Shown: positions 16,973-26,947, counted from the first letter of the stretch. The stretch: DNA of 51,091 nucleotides from Phycisphaerales bacterium (GCA_007693785.1 RECY01000016.1:1-51091), one strand, 5' to 3'. Made by a program: numbers and translations. The notes: generated by a model not told the origin, from the sequence alone.

Positions 16973-19462
16973 ATGCCGCTTCGCTACAAAAATCGTCTTC
17001 TCTCGTTGCTCGCGCACGACGCGTACGAGCCCAGCACGGTGCCTCAGCTGGCCGAGCAGCTCCGCGCCGACGAGCCGGAGAAGCTCGCCGAGGCCGTGCG
17101 CCAGCTCGTGGAAGCAAAGGTGGTCGCGGTCGACCCCCGCGGGCTGGTGCGTCTGCCGAGCTACGCGGACCTGGGGACCGAGGAGCTCGTGGGCGAGTTC
17201 CGCTCCACAACGCGCGGGTTCGGGTTTGTCGTGCCGGAGGTCAAGGTCCGCGAGGGGGACCTGTTCATCCCGGAGCGCGAGACCGGCGGTGCGATGCACG
17301 GGGACACCGTCCGCGTGGAGTTCTGGCCCGAGCGCGGGCGCGGGCCCAAGGGCGAGCAACGCTTTGCGGCCCGGGTGGTCGAGGTGCTCCTTCGCCGTCG
17401 GGCCGCGGTCACCGGCACGCTCTTCAAGCGTGACGGGAAGTGGTACGTCGCGCCGGACGGCAAGGACTTCCAGGAACCCGTCGTGGTGCGTGACGCCGAG
17501 AGCAAGAACGCGAAAGAAGGGCTGAAGGTCGCGCTGGAACTGCTGGAGTTCCCGCAGGCCGGGCAGCTCGGCGAGGGCGTGATCACCAAGGTGCTGGGCG
17601 AGGCGGGCCGCCCGGACGTGGAGACGCAGGCGGTCATCGAGGCGCACGGGCTGCCGAGCAACGAGTTCCCGGAGGCGTGCGTCGAGCAGGCGCGGAAGCT
17701 GACGCGGCAGTTCGAGGCCGACATCGAGCGGTTCGAGCGTGAGGGCCCGGGCGCGCTCGACGGGCGGCTCGACCTGACCGACCTCTTCCCCGACCACCCG
17801 GACAGCCAGCCGGAGTTCATCACCACGATCGACCCGCCGGACGCGAAGGACTACGACGACGCGATCCACATCCGCAAGACTAAGGACGGGTGGGAGTTGG
17901 GCGTCCACATCGCCGACGTTGGCTACTTCATCGACCCCGGCACGGCGCTGGACGTCGACGGCAAGGACCGCGGCAACAGCGTCTACCTGCCACGCCACGT
18001 CATCCCGATGCTGCCGGAGGTGCTCAGCAACGGCATCTGCTCGCTGCAGGAGGGCGTGTGCCGCTTCGCGAAGAGCGCGTTCATGCGGTACGACCGAGAG
18101 GGGAACCTCAAGGCGTCCGGCGTCGCGAGCACGGTCATCAAGAGCGCGAAGCGCATGACCTACCTCGAAGCCCAGGCCCTGATCGACGGCGACCAGGAAG
18201 AAGCACGGAAGCACGCCAAGACCGACACGCCCTACACCGAGCAGCTCATCGCGGCGGTGCGCGAGATGAACGCGCTCGCCCGCATGATCCGCGCCCGGCG
18301 ACAGAAGCAGGGCATGATCACGCTCGACCTGCCGGAGGTGGAGCTGATCTTCGACGAGGACGGCAAGGTCGTCGACGCGGAGCGCGAGGACGACGCGTAC
18401 ACGCACAAGATCATCGAGATGTTCATGGTCGAGGCGAACGAGGTGCTCGCACGCCTGTTCGAGAACATGGACGTGCCGCTCCTGCGCCGCACGCACGCGG
18501 ACCCGACCCCGGGCGATCAGGACAACCTCCGCCGGGCCGCGATGGTCGCCGGGTTCCGCATCCCCGCGAGCCCCTCGCGCGAGGAGATGCAGTCGCTCCT
18601 GGACGCGACCGCCGGCACGCCCGCGGCCCGCGCCGTCCACATGGCCGTCCTCCGCACGCTCAGCAAGGCCTCCTACTCACCCGCGCTCATCGGGCACTTC
18701 GCCCTCGCGAGCGAGGCCTACGCCCACTTCACCAGCCCCATCCGGCGCTACCCGGACCTCACCGTCCACCGCGCGCTCGGCGCCTATCTCCGCGAGACCG
18801 ACAACGGCAAGAAGCGCCCGCGCCCCGACGACGAGAAGGCCCTGCGCAACCTCGGGATCAAGCTGCTCGAATCCGGCGCCTGCCCCTCGCAGGAGGAGCT
18901 GGTCGAGATCGGGCGTCACTGCTCCAAGACCGAGGAACGCGCGACGGCCGCGGAGCGCGAGCTGCGCCAGTTCCTCGTGCTGCAGTTGCTTGAGACCAAG
19001 ATCGGCGAGAGCTTCAGCGCGGTGGTGACGGGCGTGACGCCGCGGGGCGTGTTCGTGCAGATCGACAAGTACCTCGCCGACGGGCTGATCCTGAAAGAGG
19101 ACCTGCCCGGGGACACGAGCCGCGGGAACCAGACGCCCAAGTGGAGCGTGGACCGGCGCACGGGCGCGCTGGTGGACGAGCACTCGGGGCGCAGCTTCAA
19201 CATGGGCGACAGCGTCACGGTGCGGATCAGCGACGTGGACCTGTCGCGCCGCCAGATGAACGTGGTGGTGGACGACCCGGACAGCCGGGCGGCCGGCAAG
19301 GCGAAGACGCCCAAGATCAAGCTCGGCGAGGAGGGCGGCGGGCTCGCCCCGGCCGAGAAGGGCGCGGGCTTCAAGTCCATGACCGGCTCGGAACGGCGCA
19401 GCGCCAAGAGCAAGCGCCGCGACAAGGGCAAGACCGACTACCGGCGCGACAAAAAGAAATAA
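16973..19462 (+). CDS. rnr: Ribonuclease R
   Basis: RNase R is a 3'-5' processive exoribonuclease that degrades structured RNA. The 829-residue product has the N-terminal winged-helix part, two cold-shock (OB) domains (TTRGFGFVVPEVK onwards), the RNB catalytic domain with TTIDPPDAKDYDDAIHI (the Asp cluster that binds Mg) and HFTSPIRRYPDLTVHRALGA, then an S1 domain (GVTPRGVFVQIDKYLADGLI) and a Lys/Arg-rich tail ending KTDYRRDKKK. The S1 domain contains a short insertion (SVDRRTGALVDEHSG), as seen in planctomycetes. ATG at 16973 lies in an SD-poor context. Confidence 0.95.
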   Translation: MPLRYKNRLLSLLAHDAYEPSTVPQLAEQLRADEPEKLAEAVRQLVEAKVVAVDPRGLVRLPSYADLGTEELVGEFRSTTRGFGFVVPEVKVREGDLFIPERETGGAMHGDTVRVEFWPERGRGPKGEQRFAARVVEVLLRRRAAVTGTLFKRDGKWYVAPDGKDFQEPVVVRDAESKNAKEGLKVALELLEFPQAGQLGEGVITKVLGEAGRPDVETQAVIEAHGLPSNEFPEACVEQARKLTRQFEADIERFEREGPGALDGRLDLTDLFPDHPDSQPEFITTIDPPDAKDYDDAIHIRKTKDGWELGVHIADVGYFIDPGTALDVDGKDRGNSVYLPRHVIPMLPEVLSNGICSLQEGVCRFAKSAFMRYDREGNLKASGVASTVIKSAKRMTYLEAQALIDGDQEEARKHAKTDTPYTEQLIAAVREMNALARMIRARRQKQGMITLDLPEVELIFDEDGKVVDAEREDDAYTHKIIEMFMVEANEVLARLFENMDVPLLRRTHADPTPGDQDNLRRAAMVAGFRIPASPSREEMQSLLDATAGTPAARAVHMAVLRTLSKASYSPALIGHFALASEAYAHFTSPIRRYPDLTVHRALGAYLRETDNGKKRPRPDDEKALRNLGIKLLESGACPSQEELVEIGRHCSKTEERATAAERELRQFLVLQLLETKIGESFSAVVTGVTPRGVFVQIDKYLADGLILKEDLPGDTSRGNQTPKWSVDRRTGALVDEHSGRSFNMGDSVTVRISDVDLSRRQMNVVVDDPDSRAAGKAKTPKIKLGEEGGGLAPAEKGAGFKSMTGSERRSAKSKRRDKGKTDYRRDKKK

Positions 19463-19471
19463 CCCGCGGCC

Positions 19472-20455
19472 TCACCGCCCGATCGCCCTCCACGGAAAGC
19501 CCGGCGGGATCAATTCCGGACGGTCGTTGAGCCAGCCGGTGAGCCACTCGAAGGCGTCGATCAGGCGCGGGCCGGGGCGGTTGAACATCTGGTTGCCGTC
19601 GACGACCGCCACCTTGCCCGCACGCACCGCGGGCAAGGCCCTGAACCACGCGTTGCGCATCAGGCGTTCGAGTTCAGCGTCGGCCTGCCCGAGCGTGAGC
19701 CCGCAGGGGGCGATGACGATCGCGCCCGGCTGCGTGCGCACGAAGTCGTCGATCTCGACGCGCCGGCTCTTGCCCGCCACCCGTTCGGCCATCATCGGGC
19801 CGGCCGCCGCGCCGCTCGTCGCCTTCGGCACCCCCTCGTTCAGCGGGTGACGACCACCCGCCCGCTCGATCATCTGCACGATCCAGTGGCCCGCGACGAA
19901 CAAAGGGTCCGTCCACTCCAGCCACCCCACCACCGGTCCCTCGGCGTACGGGTTCACGTATTCCTGCGCCCGGAACAGTCGCCCGCGCAGCTCGACCACC
20001 TTCGACCCGGCGGCCTCCTTCAAGCCAACCGCCTCACCGATCGTCAGCAGGTCGTCCAGCACGCCCTCGAGCGTCGTCGGGTTGAGGCTGACGACGAGCG
20101 GGCTCGGGCTCAACTCACTCGCGACGCGTCGGACGGTCGCCAAGTCGATCGAGCAGACTTCGCAGAGGTCCTGGGTGAGGATGACGTCCGGGTGCAATGC
20201 CCGGAGCCCGTCGGCGTTGAGCTCGTACAGGCTTTCACCGGTCTGGAAGGCCTCGCGGACCTGGCGATCGATGTCGGCGCTGGGGGCCGGGGCGTCGGGG
20301 TCGTAGGCCGTGCGGGCCGATGTGAGCACGGGCAGGTGCCCGATGTCACCCGGGAAGTCGCACTCGTGGCTTCGCCCGACGAGCCGATCGCGCCCGCCGA
20401 TGGCGGCAAGGGCCTCGGTCGCGGAGGGGAGCAGGCTGACGACACGTGGCGGCAT
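19472..20455 (-). CDS. BtuF-like cobalamin/iron-binding protein without signal peptide
   Basis: The sequence matches class III periplasmic binding proteins of the B12 group: RVVSLLPSATEALAAIG at the N-terminus, LVGRSHECDFP, LHPDVILTQDLCEVCSI and PGPRLIDAFEWL at the end. The two lobes joined by a long helix are the BtuF/FecB fold. No signal peptide or lipobox is present from either ATG (20455 or 20491), so the protein is predicted cytoplasmic; family members of this type without a signal are known in bacteria and plants. ATG at 20455 gives the family start and has GGAG 12 bases before. It converges on rnr. Confidence 0.8.
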   Translation of the reverse strand: MPPRVVSLLPSATEALAAIGGRDRLVGRSHECDFPGDIGHLPVLTSARTAYDPDAPAPSADIDRQVREAFQTGESLYELNADGLRALHPDVILTQDLCEVCSIDLATVRRVASELSPSPLVVSLNPTTLEGVLDDLLTIGEAVGLKEAAGSKVVELRGRLFRAQEYVNPYAEGPVVGWLEWTDPLFVAGHWIVQMIERAGGRHPLNEGVPKATSGAAAGPMMAERVAGKSRRVEIDDFVRTQPGAIVIAPCGLTLGQADAELERLMRNAWFRALPAVRAGKVAVVDGNQMFNRPGPRLIDAFEWLTGWLNDRPELIPPGFPWRAIGR

Positions 20456-20585
20456 GGCGGTTGTGAGCTCCGTCGTGTTGGGGGCGGGCATGGCGGTGTG
20501 GGGCGGCGGCTTGCTGGCGATGAAGCCGCCGGTTCGCCGAGCGGTACACGGCGTGGTAGCCTACGTGCCCTGGAGGATGCCGACT

Positions 20586-23210
20586 GTGCCGAGTCAACAG
20601 CCCGTCTTGTGGTCCGGAGTGTTCGCCCGCCTGGGGCGGCACGGGCCGTTCGCGTCTCTCGCGTTCGTGGCGGGGGCGCTGCTGCTCGCGTGCGGGCCCG
20701 CGTCGGCTCAGGACGCGCCCGCGCCGGACGGCGAGCCGCCCGTGATCGGCGAGAACGGGGAGGGCGAGGGCGAGGACGTTCTGGCGATCGACGCGTTCGC
20801 CGAGGCGGTGCAGCTGCGGACGCTGGTGGACCTGTTTTCCGCGTTTCTCGGGATCGAGGTGATCCTGCGGGGCGAGCTGGAGGGCGAGGTGAGCTTCGCC
20901 AACCCTCGGGAGGTTCGGCGTTCGGGCGTGCTGCCGCTCTTGGAATCGCTGCTGGAGCTGAACGACTACGCGCTGACCTACGACCAGCCGACGGGGTTCT
21001 ACGTGATCCAGCGGGCCGGCGAGGTGCGCCTGAGCTTCGAGGGCGAGTTCGCGACCACGCGGGTGATCGCGACGCCGAACGTGCGCCCCTCGGGGCTGCA
21101 AGCGACGCTCCAGAACGTGCTGGGGCAAACCGGTCAGGCCCAGGGCGGAGACGGGATCGCGTACATCGACGAGCTGGGCGTGATCCTGGTGACGGGCTCC
21201 CCGCGACGGGTCCGCAACATCGAGCGGATCGTCGGGCAGCTCGTGCAGGAGCGTCGCCAGTCGCGGTACATTCAGATCCCGCTTCGCTTCGTCTCGGCCC
21301 CCACGGCTCGGGACCGAGCGATCGAGCTGGTGAGCGGACGTTCGCAGCGCCAGGCGCAGCTCCCCGTCGGGCAGCCGCGCGGGCAGGCGGCTCAGGAGAC
21401 AGCCCGCCCCCAGACGGGCGACACGTTCGACAACCTCGCCGACCGACTCGGGATCGCCCCTCAGGGCAACGCGCTGATCTTCCGAGGGCGGGACGAGGAG
21501 ATCGAACAGGTGCAGGCGGCGATCGACCTGATCGACCAGCCGAGCATGCTCCAGAACAAGCGGTACGAGGTCGGGCGTGCGGCTCAGCAGATCTCGGACA
21601 TCGCGCGCCAGCGGGGGCTGGGCGAGGTGATCGTCCTGACGCCGCAGGATCAGCAGCAGCCCAACCAATTCAACCAGTTCCGCCAGTTCGCCCAGCAAGG
21701 TGGGCAGAACCCGTTCCAGCAGCCGCAGGACGCGGTCGTCGCGGGCGGCAGCAGCATGGTCGTGGACGTGGAAACGGGCACGGTGATCTACTTCGCGACC
21801 AGCGAGCAGCACGCGGAATTCGAGAAGCTGATCGCGGAGCTCGAGATCGAGCGGGACGCGGTGATCACGCGGACGTACAAGCTCGCGCACGCGAACGCCG
21901 AGGAGGTCACCGAGATCATCCTCGCGCTGATCGAGGACGGGACGCAGACGGGCAACCAGGGCTTCCTGCCGACCTTCGGCGGGCAAGCGGGGCAGGCGTT
22001 GTTCACCCCGCGTTTCGACGGGGCCGGCGCGCCGGGCGAGCTCGGCGCGCTCCGCGCCAACCGCGACACCCGCGTCGTCTCGGACCTGGCGAACAACCAG
22101 ATTATCGTCCGCGCACGCGAGCGCGAGCAGGAAGACTTCGGACGCCTGATCGAACGCCTGGACCTTCGGCGCCCGCAGGTCTACATCGAAGCGACGATCG
22201 TCAGCGTCACCAACAACATGGACTTCCGCCTCGCGATCGAGACCCAGCTCATCAACGCCGGGGGCTCCGGCGGCGCGGCACAGACCAACTTCGGGCTCAC
22301 CCAGGCCGGCGACGGCTTCACCTCCCCGCGCACGCCCGTGCCCACCCTGACCGGGCTCACCACCGCGCTGATCCAGAGCCAGTACCTCCCGTTCGTCCTC
22401 AACGCGATCCAGACCGACACCGACGCGCGGATCATCTCCAGCCCAAGCCTGCTCGTGGACGACAACTCCGAAGCCGAGATCGTCAGCCTCGATCAGCAAC
22501 CCACCACCAGCACCAGCCAGGACGGCACCAGCACCCAGACCTCCTTCGGCGGCTTCGAAGACGCCGGCACACGCCTCACCGTCACGCCCCGCATCAGCGA
22601 GGGCGGCTACCTCCAGCTCACCTACGGCATCGAGCTCAGCAACTTCTTGGGGCAGGGCTCCAACGGCATCCCCGCCCCGCGCCAGGAACGCAACATCCGC
22701 TCCGACTCGGTCACCATCCCGGGCGACACCACCATCGTCGTCGGCGGCATCCGCATCAACGACGTCCGCGAGACCGTCGTCAAGGTCCCGTTCATCGGCG
22801 AGATCCCGATCCTCGGGCACCTCTTCCGCGACACGCGCGAGGTCGCCAACGACGCGATGCTCTACGTCTTCATCCGCCCGCGCATCATGCGGGACGACAC
22901 CTTCCGCGACCTGCGCCTGATGACCGAGGGCCCGCAGGCGTCGGTCGGCCTCCCGGCGGACCTCCCGCTCATCCAGCCCGTGAGCATCGACGTGATCAGC
23001 GCCCGCCCGTTCCGGCAGCCGGGCGCGCCCGAGCCGTCGCCCCGGTCCCCCGCCGCCGAGCCTCCCCCCGGGAGCACAACGGAGGGCGACCGCCCCGCGA
23101 CGCCCACGCCGGGGCTTGAGCCGGGCGCGGTCCGACGCCTCCCGCCCCCGCCTGACCGCGACGACGAAGACCACGATCGCGACGCCGCGCGCGGGCCCAA
23201 CGGGAGCTGA
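20586..23210 (+). CDS. gspD: Type II secretion secretin GspD
   Basis: GspD forms the outer-membrane secretin ring. The 874-residue product has a signal peptide (FVAGALLLACGPASA), an N0-like domain (LRTLVDLFSAFLGIEVILRG), several N1/N2-like repeats (TRVIATPNVRPSGLQATLQN and the region around RTYKLAHANAEEVTEIILAL) and the secretin core with VPFIGEIPILGHLFRDTREV and MLYVFIRPRIM. Low-complexity Gln/Gly loops (NQFNQFRQFAQQGGQ) enlarge the linkers. GTG at 20586 lies 8 bases after GGAGG; an ATG at 20577 sits directly on it. The stop overlaps the gspE start. Confidence 0.93.
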   Translation: MPSQQPVLWSGVFARLGRHGPFASLAFVAGALLLACGPASAQDAPAPDGEPPVIGENGEGEGEDVLAIDAFAEAVQLRTLVDLFSAFLGIEVILRGELEGEVSFANPREVRRSGVLPLLESLLELNDYALTYDQPTGFYVIQRAGEVRLSFEGEFATTRVIATPNVRPSGLQATLQNVLGQTGQAQGGDGIAYIDELGVILVTGSPRRVRNIERIVGQLVQERRQSRYIQIPLRFVSAPTARDRAIELVSGRSQRQAQLPVGQPRGQAAQETARPQTGDTFDNLADRLGIAPQGNALIFRGRDEEIEQVQAAIDLIDQPSMLQNKRYEVGRAAQQISDIARQRGLGEVIVLTPQDQQQPNQFNQFRQFAQQGGQNPFQQPQDAVVAGGSSMVVDVETGTVIYFATSEQHAEFEKLIAELEIERDAVITRTYKLAHANAEEVTEIILALIEDGTQTGNQGFLPTFGGQAGQALFTPRFDGAGAPGELGALRANRDTRVVSDLANNQIIVRAREREQEDFGRLIERLDLRRPQVYIEATIVSVTNNMDFRLAIETQLINAGGSGGAAQTNFGLTQAGDGFTSPRTPVPTLTGLTTALIQSQYLPFVLNAIQTDTDARIISSPSLLVDDNSEAEIVSLDQQPTTSTSQDGTSTQTSFGGFEDAGTRLTVTPRISEGGYLQLTYGIELSNFLGQGSNGIPAPRQERNIRSDSVTIPGDTTIVVGGIRINDVRETVVKVPFIGEIPILGHLFRDTREVANDAMLYVFIRPRIMRDDTFRDLRLMTEGPQASVGLPADLPLIQPVSIDVISARPFRQPGAPEPSPRSPAAEPPPGSTTEGDRPATPTPGLEPGAVRRLPPPPDRDDEDHDRDAARGPNGS

Positions 23211-25018
23211 TGCCGACGATGCCCCCGAGCGATCACCAGCCCACACCCGACGCGCGCCCCAGCGGCTCATCCGCCCCCGGCGCCCCCCGCAAGCCCGGCG
23301 GCCGAGCCCCTCTGCGCGGGCTGCTCCGTCGCGACTCAGGCTCGGCACTCGCCCTCGCCGAGCAAGAACGCACCGACTTCCTCGCCGTCGCACGCGCCTT
23401 CGGGGAGCTCGGGCTCTCCGCCGAGGCCGCCCGCGCCTTCCAGCGTGCCCCCGGCTCCGACGAAGAGCCCTGGGACGTCGCCCTTCAGCTCCTCGGGATC
23501 GACGAGCAACAGGCCCTGACCCGCCTCGCCCAGCGGACCGGGCTGCTCTTCGACCCGGAACCGCGACTCGAAGACTCCGCCAGCCGCTTCTATGAGCTCA
23601 TCCCGCCCGACACCGCCCGCGTCCATCACCTCGGCGGCGTCTCCAGCGATGGGCACACGATGACCGTCGCGACCGCCCAGCCGCTCCAGGCCCCGGTCTT
23701 TAGCCAGATCGAGGACCGGCTCGACATGCCGGTGCGCCTGGTCCTCGCGCCGCGGGCGGCCGTCGCGAACCTCATCAACCGCGGGTACGAGCAGCGCGGC
23801 GATCTGGTCACCGAGATCATCGAAGAGATGCCGCTGGACGAGTCGGCGATCGAGTCGGCCGCCGCCGGGCTCCGCGGTGGGACCGACCTGCTCGCCCTCG
23901 CGCGACAGACGCCGGTCATCCGACTGGTCAACATGATCCTCTTCGAGGCGCTCCGGCGTCGCGCCAGCGACGTGCACGTCCACCCGCAGGAGGACCGGCT
24001 CTCGATCCGCTACCGCGTCGACGGGATGCTGGTCGAGGCGTTCACGCCGCCGATCAGCCTCGCGCCCGCGATCGCGAGCCGCCTCAAGGTCATGACCGAG
24101 CTGGACATCGCCAACCGGCACAGCCCGCAGGACGGGCAGACCTCGGTCCGCATCGGGCAGCGCAAGATCGACATCCGCCTGAGCACCATCCCCACCGTCT
24201 TCGGCGAGCGCGTCGTCCTCCGCCTGCTCGACCAGAGCCAGACCGAGCTCGACCTCGACCACGTCGGCATGGGCAAAGCCATGCAGGCCGAGCTGATGGA
24301 CATCGTCGACCGCCCCAACGGCATGGTGCTCGTCACCGGGCCGACCGGCTCCGGCAAGACGACGACGCTGTACGCCGCCCTCGGACGCATCGACCGCGGC
24401 TCGCGCAACGTCATGACCATCGAGGACCCGGTCGAGTACCACCTCTCCGGCATCAGCCAGATGCAGGTCAACCCCAAGCGGGGCGTCACCTTCGCGACCG
24501 GCCTCCGCGCCCTGCTCCGCCAGGACCCCGACGTCATCCTCGTCGGCGAGATCCGCGACCAGGAGACCGCGCAGCTCGCGATCCAGGCCTCGCTCACCGG
24601 GCACCTCGTCCTCGGCACGCTGCACACCAACGACGCGCCGAGCGCGATCCCGCGCCTGGTCGACATCGGCGTGGAGCCGTACCTGATCACCAGCAGCCTG
24701 CTGGCCGTCCTCGCCCAGCGCCTCGTGCGCCGGACGTGCGCCGCCTGCGCCGGCGCGGGCACGGTCGATCGCCCCGGGGCCAGCGAACGCCCGCGCTGCG
24801 AGGCCTGCCTGGGCACCGGCTACAAGGGCCGCCTGGCGGTCTACGAGATCATGCGGATGACCGACCGCCTGCGCCGCCTGACCGGCGAGCGAGCCGACGG
24901 CGTCACGCTCTACGAGGCCGCGGTCGAAGAGGGCTTCATCCCGATGCGCCACGACGCGATGGCGAAGGCCGAGCAGGGCAAGACGGACCAGGCCGAGGTC
25001 TACCGCGTCCTGCACTGA
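23210..25018 (+). CDS. gspE: Type II secretion ATPase GspE
   Basis: GspE powers pseudopilus assembly. The 602-residue product has the N1E-type domain (about 40-230), then the RecA-like ATPase: Walker A GPTGSGKTTT, the Asp box with MTIEDPVEY, Walker B ILVGEIRDQETAQ and the His box TGHLVLGTLHTNDA. A zinc finger (CAACAGAG...CEACLGTG, two CxxC pairs) lies before the C-terminal helices. The start overlaps the gspD stop (TGATG), so translation is coupled. No GspF, pseudopilin or GspL-M genes follow here. Confidence 0.95.
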   Translation: MPTMPPSDHQPTPDARPSGSSAPGAPRKPGGRAPLRGLLRRDSGSALALAEQERTDFLAVARAFGELGLSAEAARAFQRAPGSDEEPWDVALQLLGIDEQQALTRLAQRTGLLFDPEPRLEDSASRFYELIPPDTARVHHLGGVSSDGHTMTVATAQPLQAPVFSQIEDRLDMPVRLVLAPRAAVANLINRGYEQRGDLVTEIIEEMPLDESAIESAAAGLRGGTDLLALARQTPVIRLVNMILFEALRRRASDVHVHPQEDRLSIRYRVDGMLVEAFTPPISLAPAIASRLKVMTELDIANRHSPQDGQTSVRIGQRKIDIRLSTIPTVFGERVVLRLLDQSQTELDLDHVGMGKAMQAELMDIVDRPNGMVLVTGPTGSGKTTTLYAALGRIDRGSRNVMTIEDPVEYHLSGISQMQVNPKRGVTFATGLRALLRQDPDVILVGEIRDQETAQLAIQASLTGHLVLGTLHTNDAPSAIPRLVDIGVEPYLITSSLLAVLAQRLVRRTCAACAGAGTVDRPGASERPRCEACLGTGYKGRLAVYEIMRMTDRLRRLTGERADGVTLYEAAVEEGFIPMRHDAMAKAEQGKTDQAEVYRVLH

Positions 25019-25055
25019 GCCCGTCCACGCGCCCCCGGCTCAGGCCACGCGCGCC

Positions 25056-26060
25056 TCACGCCACCCGGTTCGGCACCTCATCCCCGCGCAGAATCGCCCC
25101 GGCGTTCTCCCCCACCATCGCCGTCATCATCTCGCGATACTTCCGCTCCGCGCTCCCGATGTGCGGCGTCATCACCACGTTGCTCAACCCCTTGAGCCCG
25201 TCGTGCACCTCCGGCTCCCGCTCGAACACGTCCAGCCCCGCGCCCCAGATCCGCTTCTCGCGCAGCGCCTCCGCCAGCGCCGCCTCGTCCACCACCGGCC
25301 CCCGCGAGGTGTTCACCAGGATCGCGTTCGCCTTCATCCGGCGCAGGGCCGCTGCGTCGATCAGGTGCGCCGTCTCCGGCGTCAGCGGCGTGTGCACGCT
25401 CACCACGTCCGCCCGCGAAAGCCCGTCCTCCAGCGACACGCGCTCCGCGGCGAGCGGCGCGAGCTCGAAATCCCAGTGCCGGCTGCGGGCCGTGTAGAGC
25501 ACGCGCATCCCCCACCCCACGCTCCGCATCGCGGTCGCGAAGCCGATCCGCCCCGCACCGACGATCAGCAGCGTCCGACCGGTCAGGTCCACGCCCATGA
25601 ACTCGCTCATGCCGAGCGTGCCGCGAGCGGCCCACGCCCCGCTCCGCGCGAACGCGTCCCCTTCCACCACCCGACGCGCGACCGCCAGAATCAACGCCCA
25701 CGCGAGGTCCGCCGTCCCTTCGGTCACCGCGTTCGGCGTGTTGGTGACCGCCACGCCCCGCTCGCGGCAGGCGTCCAAATCGATGTTGTTGTACCCCACC
25801 GCGAAGTTGCAGACGCCCCGGAGCTGCGGGCCGGCCGCGTCGAGGAGGGGCGCGTCGATCCGGTCGCTGAACATCGAGACGATCACCGACGCCCCGCGGA
25901 CGAACGCGCACAGCTCGCCCTCGGGCATCTGATCGTCCGTCCCCGTGCGCACATCGATCGCGACGCCCGGGCCGGCGTCGATCTCCAGCGGGCCGGGGAC
26001 CGTCCGCGTCACGGCCACGATCGCGTTTTTTGGCTCCGTCGTCTTTGCCTCAGTGGTCAT
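25056..26060 (-). CDS. D-2-hydroxyacid dehydrogenase (glyoxylate reductase-like)
   Basis: This NAD(P)-dependent oxidoreductase interconverts 2-oxo- and D-2-hydroxyacids. The 334-residue protein has the family pieces: CNFAVGYNNIDLDACRERGV, NTPNAVTEGTADLAWALILA, the nucleotide loop VGAGRIG, and the catalytic triad region with Arg in ILVNTSRGPVV, Glu in GLDVFEREP and His in TPHIGSA. The arrangement fits glyoxylate/hydroxypyruvate reductase. ATG at 26060 has CGGAG immediately before it, which is close; an internal GTG cannot be ruled out. It is divergent from the EEP gene with only 26 bp between. Confidence 0.9.
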   Translation of the reverse strand: MTTEAKTTEPKNAIVAVTRTVPGPLEIDAGPGVAIDVRTGTDDQMPEGELCAFVRGASVIVSMFSDRIDAPLLDAAGPQLRGVCNFAVGYNNIDLDACRERGVAVTNTPNAVTEGTADLAWALILAVARRVVEGDAFARSGAWAARGTLGMSEFMGVDLTGRTLLIVGAGRIGFATAMRSVGWGMRVLYTARSRHWDFELAPLAAERVSLEDGLSRADVVSVHTPLTPETAHLIDAAALRRMKANAILVNTSRGPVVDEAALAEALREKRIWGAGLDVFEREPEVHDGLKGLSNVVMTPHIGSAERKYREMMTAMVGENAGAILRGDEVPNRVA

Positions 26061-26086
26061 GCTCCGAGAGTACGCTGGGCCCTGCC

Positions 26087-26947
26087 ATGCTGCGTCTGGT
26101 CACCTGGAACATCCTGCACGGCGGCGGGCGCACGCGGACGCCGGGCATCGCCCTCGCCCTGCTCGAACTCCGCCCGGACGTCGTCGTTCTGACCGAGTTC
26201 CGGTCCTCGATGGGCGGGCAACTCGCGGGCGTGCTGAGCGACCACGGGCTGCGACACCGACTTTGCACGGACCCACCGCCGGGACGCAACGGCGTCCTGA
26301 TCGCGAGCCGTCGGGCCATCGAGCCCATCAAAACCATTGAAAAACCGCCCCCCGCGCTCGCCCACCGCTGGCTCGCGGGCCGCCTCCCGGCGTTCGACCT
26401 TGCGATCGCGGGCGTCCACCTCCCCGACGACCACGCCTCGGGCAAAAAAGCCGCGGCCTGGCGACACACCCTCGCCTTCGCCCGGGCCCACGCCGACGCG
26501 AAGTGCGTGATTCTCGGGGATTTCAACACCGTTCGCCGCGGCACGCGACGCCCCGCCGACCGCTCCGAAGCCGACGCCGCCGCGAGCGCTAGCCGCCTCG
26601 GCATGCTCGCGACGCTCGGCTACACCGACGCGTGGACCGCGGCAAATCCCGGCGTTTTCGCGTCAGAACGCGGCGTAAACGCAACAAGCGCCCCGCTCAC
26701 GCACACCTGGACGAGTCGCACCGGGCGCGGACTGCGCCTCGATCAGGCCTGGATTTCCCGGTCGATTTCGGGCGATCTGGTCGCGGCCGAGCACGGCTCG
26801 CCGGTGGTCTCGGCGTGCGAATCGCGCCTCAGCGACCATGCGTGGGTACGGGTCGATCTCTCGCTCGGGCCTGTAAATCCCGAGGCTTTCGGGGCCTCGG
26901 CCGAAGCCGGCCAGAGGCCCGGATCGCATCCGACCCTATTTTTCTAG
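26087..26947 (+). CDS. Endonuclease/exonuclease/phosphatase (EEP) family hydrolase
   Basis: The 286-residue protein begins with the EEP signature LRLVTWNILHGGG (Asn metal site), followed by DVVVLTEFRS (Glu), IAGVHLPDD (His), CVILGDFNTVRRG (catalytic GDFN) and the late SDHAWV (Asp-His). These enzymes cut phosphodiester or phosphomonoester bonds in nucleic acids or lipids; the substrate here is unknown. There is no signal peptide, so it is likely cytoplasmic. The start at 26087 is where homology begins. Confidence 0.88.
   Translation: MLRLVTWNILHGGGRTRTPGIALALLELRPDVVVLTEFRSSMGGQLAGVLSDHGLRHRLCTDPPPGRNGVLIASRRAIEPIKTIEKPPPALAHRWLAGRLPAFDLAIAGVHLPDDHASGKKAAAWRHTLAFARAHADAKCVILGDFNTVRRGTRRPADRSEADAAASASRLGMLATLGYTDAWTAANPGVFASERGVNATSAPLTHTWTSRTGRGLRLDQAWISRSISGDLVAAEHGSPVVSACESRLSDHAWVRVDLSLGPVNPEAFGASAEAGQRPGSHPTLFF

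Noticed and set aside
20346-23393. A very long (about 1000-codon) minus-strand open frame
   Set aside because: It is the antisense shadow of gspD; its composition is Arg/Asp/Leu-rich without a family, and gspD has clear secretin motifs.
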